Assembly: GCA_031270145.1 (NCBI GenBank)
Contig: JAISYD010000116.1
Span: 1-6,706, forward strand
Source: Planctomycetota bacterium
GTDB taxonomy: Bacteria > Planctomycetota > SZUA-567
Reading direction: 5' to 3'
Length of the DNA stretch: 6,706 nucleotides
Of this stretch, positions 1-6,271 are shown one piece after another. The notes under the pieces are model-generated. The model was not told where the DNA came from, made no database searches, and saw only the letters and a list, made by a program, of their open reading frames with translations. The translations under genes and the position numbers were made by a program. The first letter of the stretch is position 1; each line of letters begins with the position of its first letter.

Positions 1-63
1 CTGATGCTCATCACCTACATTCCGGAAATCTCGCTCTTTTTCCCGAAATTATTGAACCATTAA
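1..63 (+). CDS. C-terminal end of probable TRAP transporter large permease (DctM-type), partial
   Basis: The window opens inside a reading frame that runs 20 codons to a TAA at 61-63. The visible residues are LMLITYIPEISLFFPKLLNH. The hydrophobic stretch with ITYIP followed by SLFFPKLL resembles the usual C-terminal end of TRAP-family large membrane subunits (DctM/SiaM type), which carry the transport channel in the inner membrane and import organic anions with a periplasmic binding protein and the small subunit DctQ. Only the tail is visible, so neither substrate nor full length can be judged. The next gene begins 40 bases downstream with its own ribosome-binding site and no obvious terminator between, so this permease probably heads or precedes the same operon. 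The family call rests on a short motif remembered from the family. Another polytopic membrane protein is possible. Confidence 0.6.
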   Translation: MMLITYIPEISLFFPKLLNH

Positions 64-103
64 CGGTGATTATCATTTACCCACAAGCCATAAGGAACGC
101 GAA

Positions 104-1465
104 ATGACCACAGAGACAATATCCGACGCGATGCGCAGAGCGCGGCGCGCCCTCGCCGCGGTGGAGACCTATTCCCAAAAGCAGGTGGACGACATCGCCC
201 GCATGTTCGCCAGGATCGTTTACGATCGGGCGGAACCTCTGGCCAGGCTGGCGGTGGACGAAACCAGAATGGGGGTGTACGAGCACAAGGTTAAAAAAAA
301 TCTTGGCAAGGCCCGCATTCTATGGAGCGAGATGAAGGGGCAGAAATCGGTTGGCGTCCTGCGCGAACTGCCCGAGGCTGGCTTGATCGAGATCGCCAAT
401 CCGAAGGGCGTCATCGGCGCGGTGACGCCGTGCACCAATCCGATCGTCACGCCCATGTGCAACGCCATGTTCGCCGTCAAGGGCCGGAACGTCATCATCG
501 TCGCCCCCCATCCCCGAGCCAGGAAATGCGCGGTGCGATTGGTCGAAATGTACCGCGAGGGACTGGAGCGGATGGGTGTGCCGCCGGATATCGTCCAGGT
601 CCTCGCCGAACCGAGCGTCGAACTGACCGGGCAACTCATGAAAGCCGTGGACGTGGTCATCGCCACCGGCGGCATGGGTATGGTCAAGGCCGCCTATTCG
701 AGCGGCAAGCCGAGCTTTGGCGTGGGCGCCGGCAATGTGCAGTGCCTGATCGACGCCGGCGTCGACTATGAGCGGGCGACGGCGAAGATGATCGAGGGCC
801 GGGCCTTCGACAACGGCATCATCTGTTCGGGAGAGCAGACAATGATCGCTCCGGCCCGGGACTATGACCGGGTGGTGGCGGCGGCGGTCAAGGCCGGCGC
901 CTGCCATCTCGACGATCCGGAAGCGGTGGGCAAGCTGCGGAACGCCATTTTCCCCGGCGGCGCCATGAACAAGAACCTGGTCGGCCGCCCCGCCGCCGAA
1001 GTGGCAGCCGCCGCCGGAGTGGCCATCCCCGCCGGAACGGCGGTGATCATCGTGAAACCGGAACGCCATGGCGAAGGCGAAGCGTTTAGCCAGGAAAAGA
1101 TGTGCCCCGTCATGTCGGCGTACAGCTATTCGACCTGGGAAGAGGCGGTGGCCATCGCCAGGGAGAATCTGCTGGTCGAGGGGGCGGGGCACTCGGTGTC
1201 CATCCACTCCGACGACAAGGAACATCTGCTGTACGCCGGCGAACGGCTCCCGGTCAGCCGCCTGCTCGTCAACCAGATCTGTTCCACCATGAACGGCGGC
1301 TCCTTTTTCAACGGCCTGGCCGCGACCACCACGCTCGGCTGCGGCAGTTGGGGAAACAACTCCATCAGCGAGAACCTGTCATGGCGGCACCTCTTCAACG
1401 TATCGCGCATCGCCATGGTAAAACCCGGCGGACGGCAGCCGACCGACGAGGAAATCTGGGCCTGA
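104..1465 (+). CDS. CoA-acylating aldehyde dehydrogenase (SauS/SucD/AdhE-N type)
   Basis: This 453-residue protein belongs to the CoA-acylating aldehyde dehydrogenases, cytosolic enzymes that interconvert an aldehyde, CoA and NAD(P)+ with an acyl-CoA and NAD(P)H. The probable catalytic cysteine is Cys241 in FDNGIICSGEQ (residues 235-245). GVGAGN lies at 206-211, an EKMCPV segment at 331-336, and a C-terminal LGCGSWGNNSISEN signature at 411-424. Length matches single-domain members (about 450-470). The start is supported by AAGGAA at 92-97, six bases before the ATG. The sulfoacetaldehyde (SauS/SqwD), succinate-semialdehyde (clostridial SucD) and acetaldehyde enzymes share these signatures, so the substrate is not assigned. 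By eye the C-terminal signature recalls SauS-type sequences, but this was not tested. There is no fused alcohol dehydrogenase domain, unlike AdhE. It sits between a probable TRAP permease and a TPP/lipoate dehydrogenase complex, so its acyl-CoA is probably shared with that complex (inference). Confidence 0.88.
   Translation: MTTETISDAMRRARRALAAVETYSQKQVDDIARMFARIVYDRAEPLARLAVDETRMGVYEHKVKKNLGKARILWSEMKGQKSVGVLRELPEAGLIEIANPKGVIGAVTPCTNPIVTPMCNAMFAVKGRNVIIVAPHPRARKCAVRLVEMYREGLERMGVPPDIVQVLAEPSVELTGQLMKAVDVVIATGGMGMVKAAYSSGKPSFGVGAGNVQCLIDAGVDYERATAKMIEGRAFDNGIICSGEQTMIAPARDYDRVVAAAVKAGACHLDDPEAVGKLRNAIFPGGAMNKNLVGRPAAEVAAAAGVAIPAGTAVIIVKPERHGEGEAFSQEKMCPVMSAYSYSTWEEAVAIARENLLVEGAGHSVSIHSDDKEHLLYAGERLPVSRLLVNQICSTMNGGSFFNGLAATTTLGCGSWGNNSISENLSWRHLFNVSRIAMVKPGGRQPTDEEIWA
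293..300 (+). repeat. A8 homopolymer tract inside the aldehyde dehydrogenase gene
   Basis: Eight consecutive A bases encode part of Lys64-Lys65-Asn66 near the N-terminus of the acylating aldehyde dehydrogenase. Such a run stands out in this GC-rich sequence. Long A runs can cause replication or transcription slippage, but here the frame is intact through the tract. Confidence 0.9.
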
Positions 1466-1498
1466 CGCGCACCGGCGATTCGCGCCGCCCCAATCACG

Positions 1499-1505
1499 AA
1501 AAGGA
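1499..1505 (+). promoter_or_regulatory. Ribosome-binding site fixing the E1-alpha start
   Basis: AAAAGGA lies eight bases before the ATG at 1514, a good Shine-Dalgarno match and spacing. It matters because this ATG is not in the frame that encodes most of E1-alpha. The site shows that translation starts in the other frame, so the reading-frame break downstream is real in this sequence and not a mis-chosen start. The 48-base gap after the aldehyde dehydrogenase stop shows no terminator. Confidence 0.75.
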
Positions 1506-1513
1506 CATCGGCC

Positions 1514-2487
1514 ATGAAGGAACTGTTGCTGGGCATTTACGAAATGATGAACAAGATTCGGCATTTCGAGGAAAGGGCGTTCACGCTTTCCAGGAAAACA
1601 AGCTCCGGGGATCGGTGCATCTCTACACCGGCGAGGAGGCGGTGGCGGCGTCGGTGATGGCGCTGCTAAGCGTCGACGATTATATCACCAGCACCCATCG
1701 CGGCCACGGCCACGGCATCGCCAAAAGCAACGATCTCAACCGGGCGATGGCGGAGTTGATGGGCAAGGAAACCGGTTTTTGCAAGGGGCGCGGCGGATCG
1801 ATGCATATCGCCGATCTGGCCAAGGGCCACCTCGGCGCCAACGCCATCGTCGGGGGCGGCCTGCCCATCGCGGTCGGCGGCGCCCTGGCCGCGAAGATGA
1901 AGGGCACCGACCGGGTGTGCGTCGCCTTTTTCGGCGACGGCGCCTCCAACCAGGGCACGTTCCACGAGAGCCTTAACCTGGCGTCGGTTTGGAAGCTCCC
2001 GATCGTCTTCGTCTGCGAAAACAACGGCTTCGGCATTTCCGTCCCGGTCCGGCAGAGCACGTCGGTGCCGGACATCTCGGTCCGCGCCGCCGGTTACGGC
2101 ATGCCGGGCGCGAGCGTCGACGGCAACGACGTCCTGGCCGTCATCGCCGCCGCCCGGACCGCGATTGACCGCGCCCGCCGGAAGGAAGGGCCCTCCCTTA
2201 TCGAATGCAAAACCTACCGCTGGCGGGGCCACTGGACCGGCGATCCGGAGGTGTATCGCAGCCGGGAGGAGGTGGCGGACTGGATGGCGAACAAGGATCC
2301 GATCAAGCGGCTGCGCGGGTACCTGATTGAGCGGGGCATGGTTTCGGAAACGGAGTTGGAGGCGATTGCCGCCGGCGCCGAGGCCGAGGTGGCCAGGGCG
2401 ATCGAGTTCGCCCTGGCCAGCCCCGAACCGGATCCGGCCACGGTCATGGACGATGTCTTTTGTGAAGGCGGGGAGGCGGGCAAATGA
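1514..2487 (+). CDS. TPP-dependent dehydrogenase E1 alpha subunit (AcoA-like), interrupted by an apparent one-base frameshift
   Basis: E1-alpha binds thiamine diphosphate with E1-beta and catalyses decarboxylation or C-C cleavage of a 2-oxo acid or acetoin, passing the acyl group to E2. The ATG at 1514 starts MKELLLGIYEMMNKIRHFEE, a typical E1-alpha N-terminus. From about 1588 the family sequence continues in the other frame (FQENKLRGSVHLYTGEEAV) to TGA 2485-2487. Adding one T to the TTT at 1587-1589 joins the two into a normal-length 324-residue protein. In that numbering HRGHGH is at 62-67, CKGRGGSMHIAD at 90-101, and the TPP motif runs from GDG 141-143 to NN 170-171. ECKTYRWRGHWTGDPEVYR is at 231-249. 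HRGHGH and CKGRGGSMHIAD favour the acetoin (AcoA) branch over pyruvate dehydrogenase, though substrate is uncertain. As written, the initiating frame ends at TGA 1655-1657 after 47 residues. The stop overlaps the E1-beta start (ATGA). Confidence 0.85.
1580..1600 (+). other. Apparent -1 frameshift site in E1-alpha
   Basis: The upstream frame reads FEERAFTL up to codon CTT 1586-1588, then turns into SRKTSSG and ends at TGA 1655-1657. The downstream frame reads FQENKLRGSVHLY from TTC at 1588. Inserting one base in the TTT run at 1587-1589 gives FTLFQENKLRG and restores the family's usual 15-residue step from the FEER arginine to the HLYxGEEA histidine. The run is followed by CCAGG (1590-1594), a Dcm-type methylation motif. 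There is no in-frame X_XXY_YYZ heptamer, so programmed -1 frameshifting is unlikely. Confidence 0.85.
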
Positions 2488-3467
2488 GCGTGAAAACTTA
2501 CGCGCAAGCGGTCAAGGAGGCGATTGCCCAGGAAATGCGGCGCGACCGCGACGTATTCGTCATGGGCGAGGACGTGGCGGAACAGGGCGGCATCTTCGGC
2601 TGCACCCGCGGGCTGGTGGAGGAATTCGGGCCGGACCGGGTCCGCAACACTCCGATAAGCGAAAACACCTTTGTCGGCGCCGGCGTCGGCGCCGCCGTCG
2701 CCGGCATGCGGCCGATAGTCGAACTGATGTACATGGACTTCCTGTACCTGGCGATGGATCAGGTTTTCAACCAGGCGGCCAAGGTGCGTTACATGTGCGG
2801 CGGCAAGGTGAAGGTGCCGCTGGTCGTGCGCGGACAACAGGGCATCGGCCGGGGCAACGCCGGGCAGCATTCGCAGTCGGTGGAAAGCCTGTGCCTGAAC
2901 ATTCCCGGCGTCAAGGTGGCGATTCCCTCGACGCCGGCGGATGCGGCCGGGCTGTTGCGGACCGCCGTCCGCGACGACAATCCGGTGTTGTTTTTCGAAC
3001 ACAAGGCGCTGTACGCCACCAAGGGCGAGGTGCCGGACGATCCCGAATTCGCCGTGCCGTTCGGCGAGGCCAGGGTGGTGCGCCCGGGCCGCGACGTCAC
3101 CATCGTCGCCACCCTGCTGTATGTGGGCCGGGCGTTGGCGGCGGCGGAGATTCTGGCGAAGGAGGGCATCGAGGCCGAGGTCATCGATCCGCGCACCCTG
3201 GTTCCCCTCGATATCGGGACGATCGTCGAATCGGTCAAAAAGACCGGCCGCCTCGTCACCGTGCAGGAAGGCCATAAGATTCTTGGCGCCGGCACCGAGA
3301 TCGGCGCCCAGACGGTCGAGCTGGCGTTCAAGTACCTGGATCATCCGCCGATCCGCTTGGGGGCGAAGGCTTGTACGCTTCCGTTCAACCTGGGGCTGGA
3401 AAACGTGACCGTCCCCCAAATCGACGAGATCGCGGCGGCGGCGAGACAGAGCCTGTACCGGGCCTGA
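2484..3467 (+). CDS. TPP-dependent dehydrogenase E1 beta subunit (AcoB/PdhB-like)
   Basis: This 327-residue protein is the beta subunit of a heterotetrameric E1 component. It completes the TPP active site formed with E1-alpha. The N-terminal pyrimidine-binding half holds GED at 28-30, RNTPISE with Glu60 (the position of the glutamate that activates TPP in this family), a glycine/alanine-rich helix at 64-74, and GQHSQS with His129. The C-terminal half is the transketolase-C-type domain, with IDPRTLVPLD at 234-243 and VQEGHKILGAG at 260-270. FFEHKALYATKGEVP at 170-184 resembles AcoB-type sequences. Length is normal (about 325-340) and the frame is intact. The ATG overlaps the E1-alpha stop as ATGA, and GGGAGG at 2471-2476 provides a ribosome-binding site. 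Overlap implies translational coupling, so a frameshift in E1-alpha could reduce E1-beta expression too. Pyruvate, branched-chain 2-oxo acid or acetoin specificity cannot be settled by eye. Confidence 0.92.
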   Translation: MSVKTYAQAVKEAIAQEMRRDRDVFVMGEDVAEQGGIFGCTRGLVEEFGPDRVRNTPISENTFVGAGVGAAVAGMRPIVELMYMDFLYLAMDQVFNQAAKVRYMCGGKVKVPLVVRGQQGIGRGNAGQHSQSVESLCLNIPGVKVAIPSTPADAAGLLRTAVRDDNPVLFFEHKALYATKGEVPDDPEFAVPFGEARVVRPGRDVTIVATLLYVGRALAAAEILAKEGIEAEVIDPRTLVPLDIGTIVESVKKTGRLVTVQEGHKILGAGTEIGAQTVELAFKYLDHPPIRLGAKACTLPFNLGLENVTVPQIDEIAAAARQSLYRA

Positions 3468-3577
3468 GCGCCCGGCGGCCCGAAAAGTCCGAGGCAGGGA
3501 TTTGGGCTTTACGGAGCGCCGGCGCCGCCCGATTCGGACGAAGTTTCGGACAGCCGCATTACTGACAGGAACCGATT
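3468..3577 (+). other. 110-base gap between E1-beta and E2; no clear promoter or terminator
   Basis: This is the longest non-coding gap in the window. It contains a 10-base palindrome GCGCCGGCGC at 3516-3525, two direct copies of TTCGGAC at 3533-3539 and 3545-3551 (12-base period), and an inverted GTCCGA at 3487-3492 that could pair with either copy. No T-run follows these, so they do not form a standard intrinsic terminator, and I see no -24/-12 or strong -35/-10 promoter. ACAGGAA at 3565-3571 serves as the E2 ribosome-binding site, six bases before its ATG. Confidence 0.5.
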
Positions 3578-4867
3578 ATGGCGACAAAAGTGATTATGCC
3601 CAAACAGGGATTGCAGATGACCGAAGGCACCATCACGCACTGGCTGCTGCCGGAGGGCGGGGCGGTGACCAGGGGCGAACCCCTGTTCGAAATGGAGACG
3701 GACAAGACGACGATGGCCATCGACGCCGCGGCGGACGGCGTCCTGTTGAAGATTGTCCGCGGCGAAGGCGAAACCGTACCCATCGCCGAACTCATCGCCG
3801 TTATCGGCGCGCCCGGAGAGGATATATCCGCCTTGCTGGATCAGGCGGCGCGGCTGGAGGGGAAAAAGCCCGCCCCGGCGGTCGCCGACGCGGAGCCGAC
3901 CCCGTCGACGCCGAAGGCCGCCGCGGCCGCCGCCGGCAAAATTTTCGCGACGCCGCGCGCCCGATTGCGCGCCGGGGAATTTGGCGTCGACTTGGCGCGC
4001 CTCTCCGGTTCCGCCCCCGACGGCATGGTGGTGGAGAGGGACGTACTGGCGGCCGCCGCCTCGGCGCCCAAGGCCACGCCCCTGGCGCGGAGGGTGGCGG
4101 AACGGTTCGGCGTGCCCCTGGATCAGGCCGCCGGCTCGCGGCACGGGAAAATCCGCAAGGCGGATGTCCTGGCCCTTCGCGATCGGGAATCGGACGGGCC
4201 GGACATCAGGCCGATGTCCACCATGCGCAAGATCATCGCCAAACGCATGAAGCAAAGCCTCAACGAGAACGCCCAGGCCAGCCATCGGGTCCGGGTGCGC
4301 ATGACCGAGGCGGCCCGCTGCCGCGACGGACTCAAGGCGGCCGGAAACAAGGCGTCATTCACCGATCTGATCGCCCTCGGCGTTGCGCGGGCGTTGCGCG
4401 ATCATCCCGAAATGAACGTCGAGGTTGTACCCGACGGCGTCCTGTACAAGGATTGCGTCAATTTGGGCATTGCCGTGGCGCTTCCGGAGGGATTGGTGGT
4501 GCCGGTGGTCAGGGACGCCGATCGCATGACCCTGTCCCGGCTGTCCGCCGCCATCAAGGAGATCGCCGCCAGGGCGCGGGAAGGGACGCTGGAGCCGGAC
4601 GACTATGGTCACGGCTCGTTCACCATTTCCAACCTTGGCATGTTCGGGCTGGACGAATTCACCGCCATCATCAATCCGCCGGAATCGGGAATCCTCGCCG
4701 TCGGCAAAATCGAGCCGACGCCGGTGGCGGTGGGCGACCGGATGGAGATACATCCGGTCATGGCCCTGACCCTGTCCTACGATCACCGGGTCATCGACGG
4801 CGCGCCGGCGGCCCGGTTTCTGGTCGGCGTCAAGGATTATCTGGAAAATCCCTACCGTTTGTTATGA
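3578..4867 (+). CDS. Dihydrolipoamide acyltransferase E2 with one lipoyl and two peripheral-subunit-binding domains
   Basis: E2 forms the structural core of the complex. Its lipoyl arm takes the acyl group from E1 and passes it to CoA. Domains in order in this 429-residue protein: a single lipoyl domain (about 3-77) with the lipoylation lysine Lys43 in METDKTTMAID; an Ala/Pro-rich linker (about 95-120); a first peripheral-subunit-binding domain (about 121-160, ATPRARLRAGEFGVDL through DGMVVERDVLAAA); a second (about 165-201, ATPLARRVAERFGVPL through GKIRKADVLAL); then the catalytic acyltransferase domain (about 209-429). The last carries SFTISNLGMFG at 347-357 and DHRVIDG at 402-408, giving the active-site pair His403/Asp407. 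Most E2 proteins have one binding domain, so the tandem pair is unusual. The start is set by the lipoyl domain beginning MATKVIMPKQG. The stop overlaps a possible E3 ATG at 4864. Acyl specificity is not evident. Confidence 0.93.
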   Translation: MATKVIMPKQGLQMTEGTITHWLLPEGGAVTRGEPLFEMETDKTTMAIDAAADGVLLKIVRGEGETVPIAELIAVIGAPGEDISALLDQAARLEGKKPAPAVADAEPTPSTPKAAAAAAGKIFATPRARLRAGEFGVDLARLSGSAPDGMVVERDVLAAAASAPKATPLARRVAERFGVPLDQAAGSRHGKIRKADVLALRDRESDGPDIRPMSTMRKIIAKRMKQSLNENAQASHRVRVRMTEAARCRDGLKAAGNKASFTDLIALGVARALRDHPEMNVEVVPDGVLYKDCVNLGIAVALPEGLVVPVVRDADRMTLSRLSAAIKEIAARAREGTLEPDDYGHGSFTISNLGMFGLDEFTAIINPPESGILAVGKIEPTPVAVGDRMEIHPVMALTLSYDHRVIDGAPAARFLVGVKDYLENPYRLL

Positions 4868-4870
4868 AGG
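4866..4870 (+). promoter_or_regulatory. Ribosome-binding site choosing the E3 start at 4879
   Basis: Two in-frame ATGs are possible for E3. The one at 4864 overlaps the E2 stop (ATGA) but lacks a well-spaced Shine-Dalgarno. The one at 4879 is preceded by GAAGG eight bases upstream and gives MDTYDVAVLGGGPGG, the usual compact E3 N-terminus. I prefer 4879; the other adds only MKAAI. Confidence 0.6.
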
Positions 4871-4878
4871 CGGCCATT

Positions 4879-6249
4879 ATGGATACCTATGACGTGGCGG
4901 TATTGGGCGGCGGACCGGGAGGTTACGTCGCGGCCATCCGCGCCGCCAAATTGGGGCTGAAGACGGCGCTGTTCGAAAAGGATCGGCTTGGCGGCACTTG
5001 CCTCAATCGCGGATGCATTCCGACCAAAAGCCTCCTGCACAGCGCCCAGGTCTATCGGACCGCGCTCAAGGCGGCGGATTTCGGCGTTCGCGTTTCCGAC
5101 GTCGGCTATGACTATGCCGCCATGGCGGCCCGCAAGAATGCGGTCGTCGATCGGCTGGTGAAAGGCATCGAGGCGCTGGTCAAGACGGCGCGCGTCACCC
5201 TGGTCCGCGGCCGCGGCGAGCTGCTGCCGGACCGGACCGTGGCGGTGGACGGCCAGATCCGGCTGCGGGCCGACAAAGTCATCGTCGCCACCGGTTCCAT
5301 CCCCGTCCTGCCGCCTTTGCCCGGACGCGATCTGCCGGGGGTTATGACCTCCGACTCCGTGTTGGCCATGGACCGGCTGCCCGACTCGTTCGTCATTGTC
5401 GGCGGCGGCGTTGTCGGCATGGAGTTCGCTTCCCTGTTTTCCGGCCTTGGGAAGCGGGTGATCGTCCTGGAACTGTTGCCGGGCATCCTGGCCGGCATGG
5501 ATCGGGACGTCGGCCAAACCGTCTCCCGGATCTGCAAAAAACGCGGCCTGACCATTCACGTCTCGGCCAAGGTGCGGGGGATTGCCAAAACGGACGGACT
5601 GGCGGTCACCTACGAGCATGGCGGCGAAACGCTCACCGTCGCCGCCGAGGCGGTTGTGCTGGCCGCCGGACGGCGGCCGGAGCTGACCGGACTGGACCGG
5701 GCCGGCCTGGTTCTGGACGGACATGCCATCGCCGTCGACGAGCGCATGCGCACCAACCTGGCCGGCGTCTACGCGGTTGGCGATTGCACCGGCAAGCTCC
5801 AGCTCGCCCATGTGGCCAGCGCCCAGGCGCTGGCGGCGGTGGACGATATCGTCGGCCGGGAATCGCGAATGCGTTACGAGCACATTCCCGCCTGCGTCTA
5901 CACCCATCCCGAGGTCGCCGCCATTGGCTTGACCGAGGAGGCGGCCAAGGAAGCGGGCCGGCAAATCCGGATAGGCTCCTTTCCCGTCGCCGCCAACGGC
6001 AAAAGCGTGGTTATGGGCGAAAGCGAGGGGCTGGCGAAACTGATCGTCGACGCGCAGACCGGCGAAATACTCGGCGCCCACCTGGTGGCGCCGCATGCCA
6101 CCGACATGATTGCGGAATTGGCCGCCGTCATGGAGGCGGAAGGGACCGTGGCGGAACTGGCCGAAACGATACATCCCCACCCGACCGTGAGCGAGATCGT
6201 CATGGAGGCGGCTCATGACGCGGACAGCTTGAGCGTACACAAATTGTGA
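4879..6249 (+). CDS. lpdA: Dihydrolipoamide dehydrogenase (E3)
   Basis: E3 is the FAD flavoprotein that reoxidises the dihydrolipoyl groups of E2 and reduces NAD+. This 456-residue protein has all the parts: FAD-binding GGGPGG at 10-15, the redox disulfide Cys41/Cys46 in GGTCLNRGCIPTK, ATGS at 137-140, the NAD-binding GGGVVGMEFAS at 175-185, a second FAD contact VYAVGDCTGK at 297-306, and the C-terminal dimerisation domain ending in HPHPTVSE, with catalytic His434 and Glu439. Length is typical and no N-terminal lipoyl domain is fused. It directly follows E2 and completes the E1-E2-E3 set, so it probably serves this complex rather than the housekeeping ones. Being the last gene of the complex fits the aco/pdh order (alpha, beta, E2, E3). 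An alternative start at 4864 overlapping the E2 stop would add five residues. The symbol is generic; acoL or pdhD would be equally apt. Confidence 0.95.
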   Translation: MDTYDVAVLGGGPGGYVAAIRAAKLGLKTALFEKDRLGGTCLNRGCIPTKSLLHSAQVYRTALKAADFGVRVSDVGYDYAAMAARKNAVVDRLVKGIEALVKTARVTLVRGRGELLPDRTVAVDGQIRLRADKVIVATGSIPVLPPLPGRDLPGVMTSDSVLAMDRLPDSFVIVGGGVVGMEFASLFSGLGKRVIVLELLPGILAGMDRDVGQTVSRICKKRGLTIHVSAKVRGIAKTDGLAVTYEHGGETLTVAAEAVVLAAGRRPELTGLDRAGLVLDGHAIAVDERMRTNLAGVYAVGDCTGKLQLAHVASAQALAAVDDIVGRESRMRYEHIPACVYTHPEVAAIGLTEEAAKEAGRQIRIGSFPVAANGKSVVMGESEGLAKLIVDAQTGEILGAHLVAPHATDMIAELAAVMEAEGTVAELAETIHPHPTVSEIVMEAAHDADSLSVHKL

Positions 6250-6271
6250 GAATTCAGGAGAGCCGATATTT

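Noticed and set aside
67..75. Short palindrome TGATTATCA before the aldehyde dehydrogenase as an operator
   Set aside because: Nine bases are too short to distinguish from chance, and no promoter elements are visible around it.
320..1225. 301-residue open frame on the - strand opposite the aldehyde dehydrogenase
   Set aside because: His/Asp/Gly/Arg-rich antisense translation with no domain signature.
1102..1513. Open frame upstream of E1-alpha, in the same frame as its main body, giving a 461-residue protein overlapping the aldehyde dehydrogenase
   Set aside because: Its first ~160 residues are a low-complexity Arg/Gly-rich translation of the aldehyde dehydrogenase gene in another frame. 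The true E1-alpha N-terminus, with a good ribosome-binding site, is at 1514 in a different frame.
1583..1600. Programmed -1 ribosomal frameshift in E1-alpha
   Set aside because: No slippery X_XXY_YYZ heptamer occurs in the reading frame (ACG CTT TCC AGG AAA ACA), re-pairing after a slip at CTT would be poor, and E1-alpha genes are not known to use recoding.
2214..3419. 401-residue open frame on the - strand opposite E1-beta
   Set aside because: Same kind of shadow opposite a well-conserved gene; no motif or separate ribosome-binding evidence.
3502..4863. Long N-terminal extension of E3 through the E2 gene in an alternative frame
   Set aside because: The translation is Arg/Gly-rich shadow of E2. 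E3 family sequence begins at MDTYDVAVLGGG (4879).
1514..6249. Housekeeping pyruvate dehydrogenase complex
   Set aside because: Not excluded, but the HRGHGH and CKGRGGSMHIAD segments in E1-alpha and the neighbours (acylating aldehyde dehydrogenase, TRAP permease, SucC-like ligase) point to a specialised catabolic complex.
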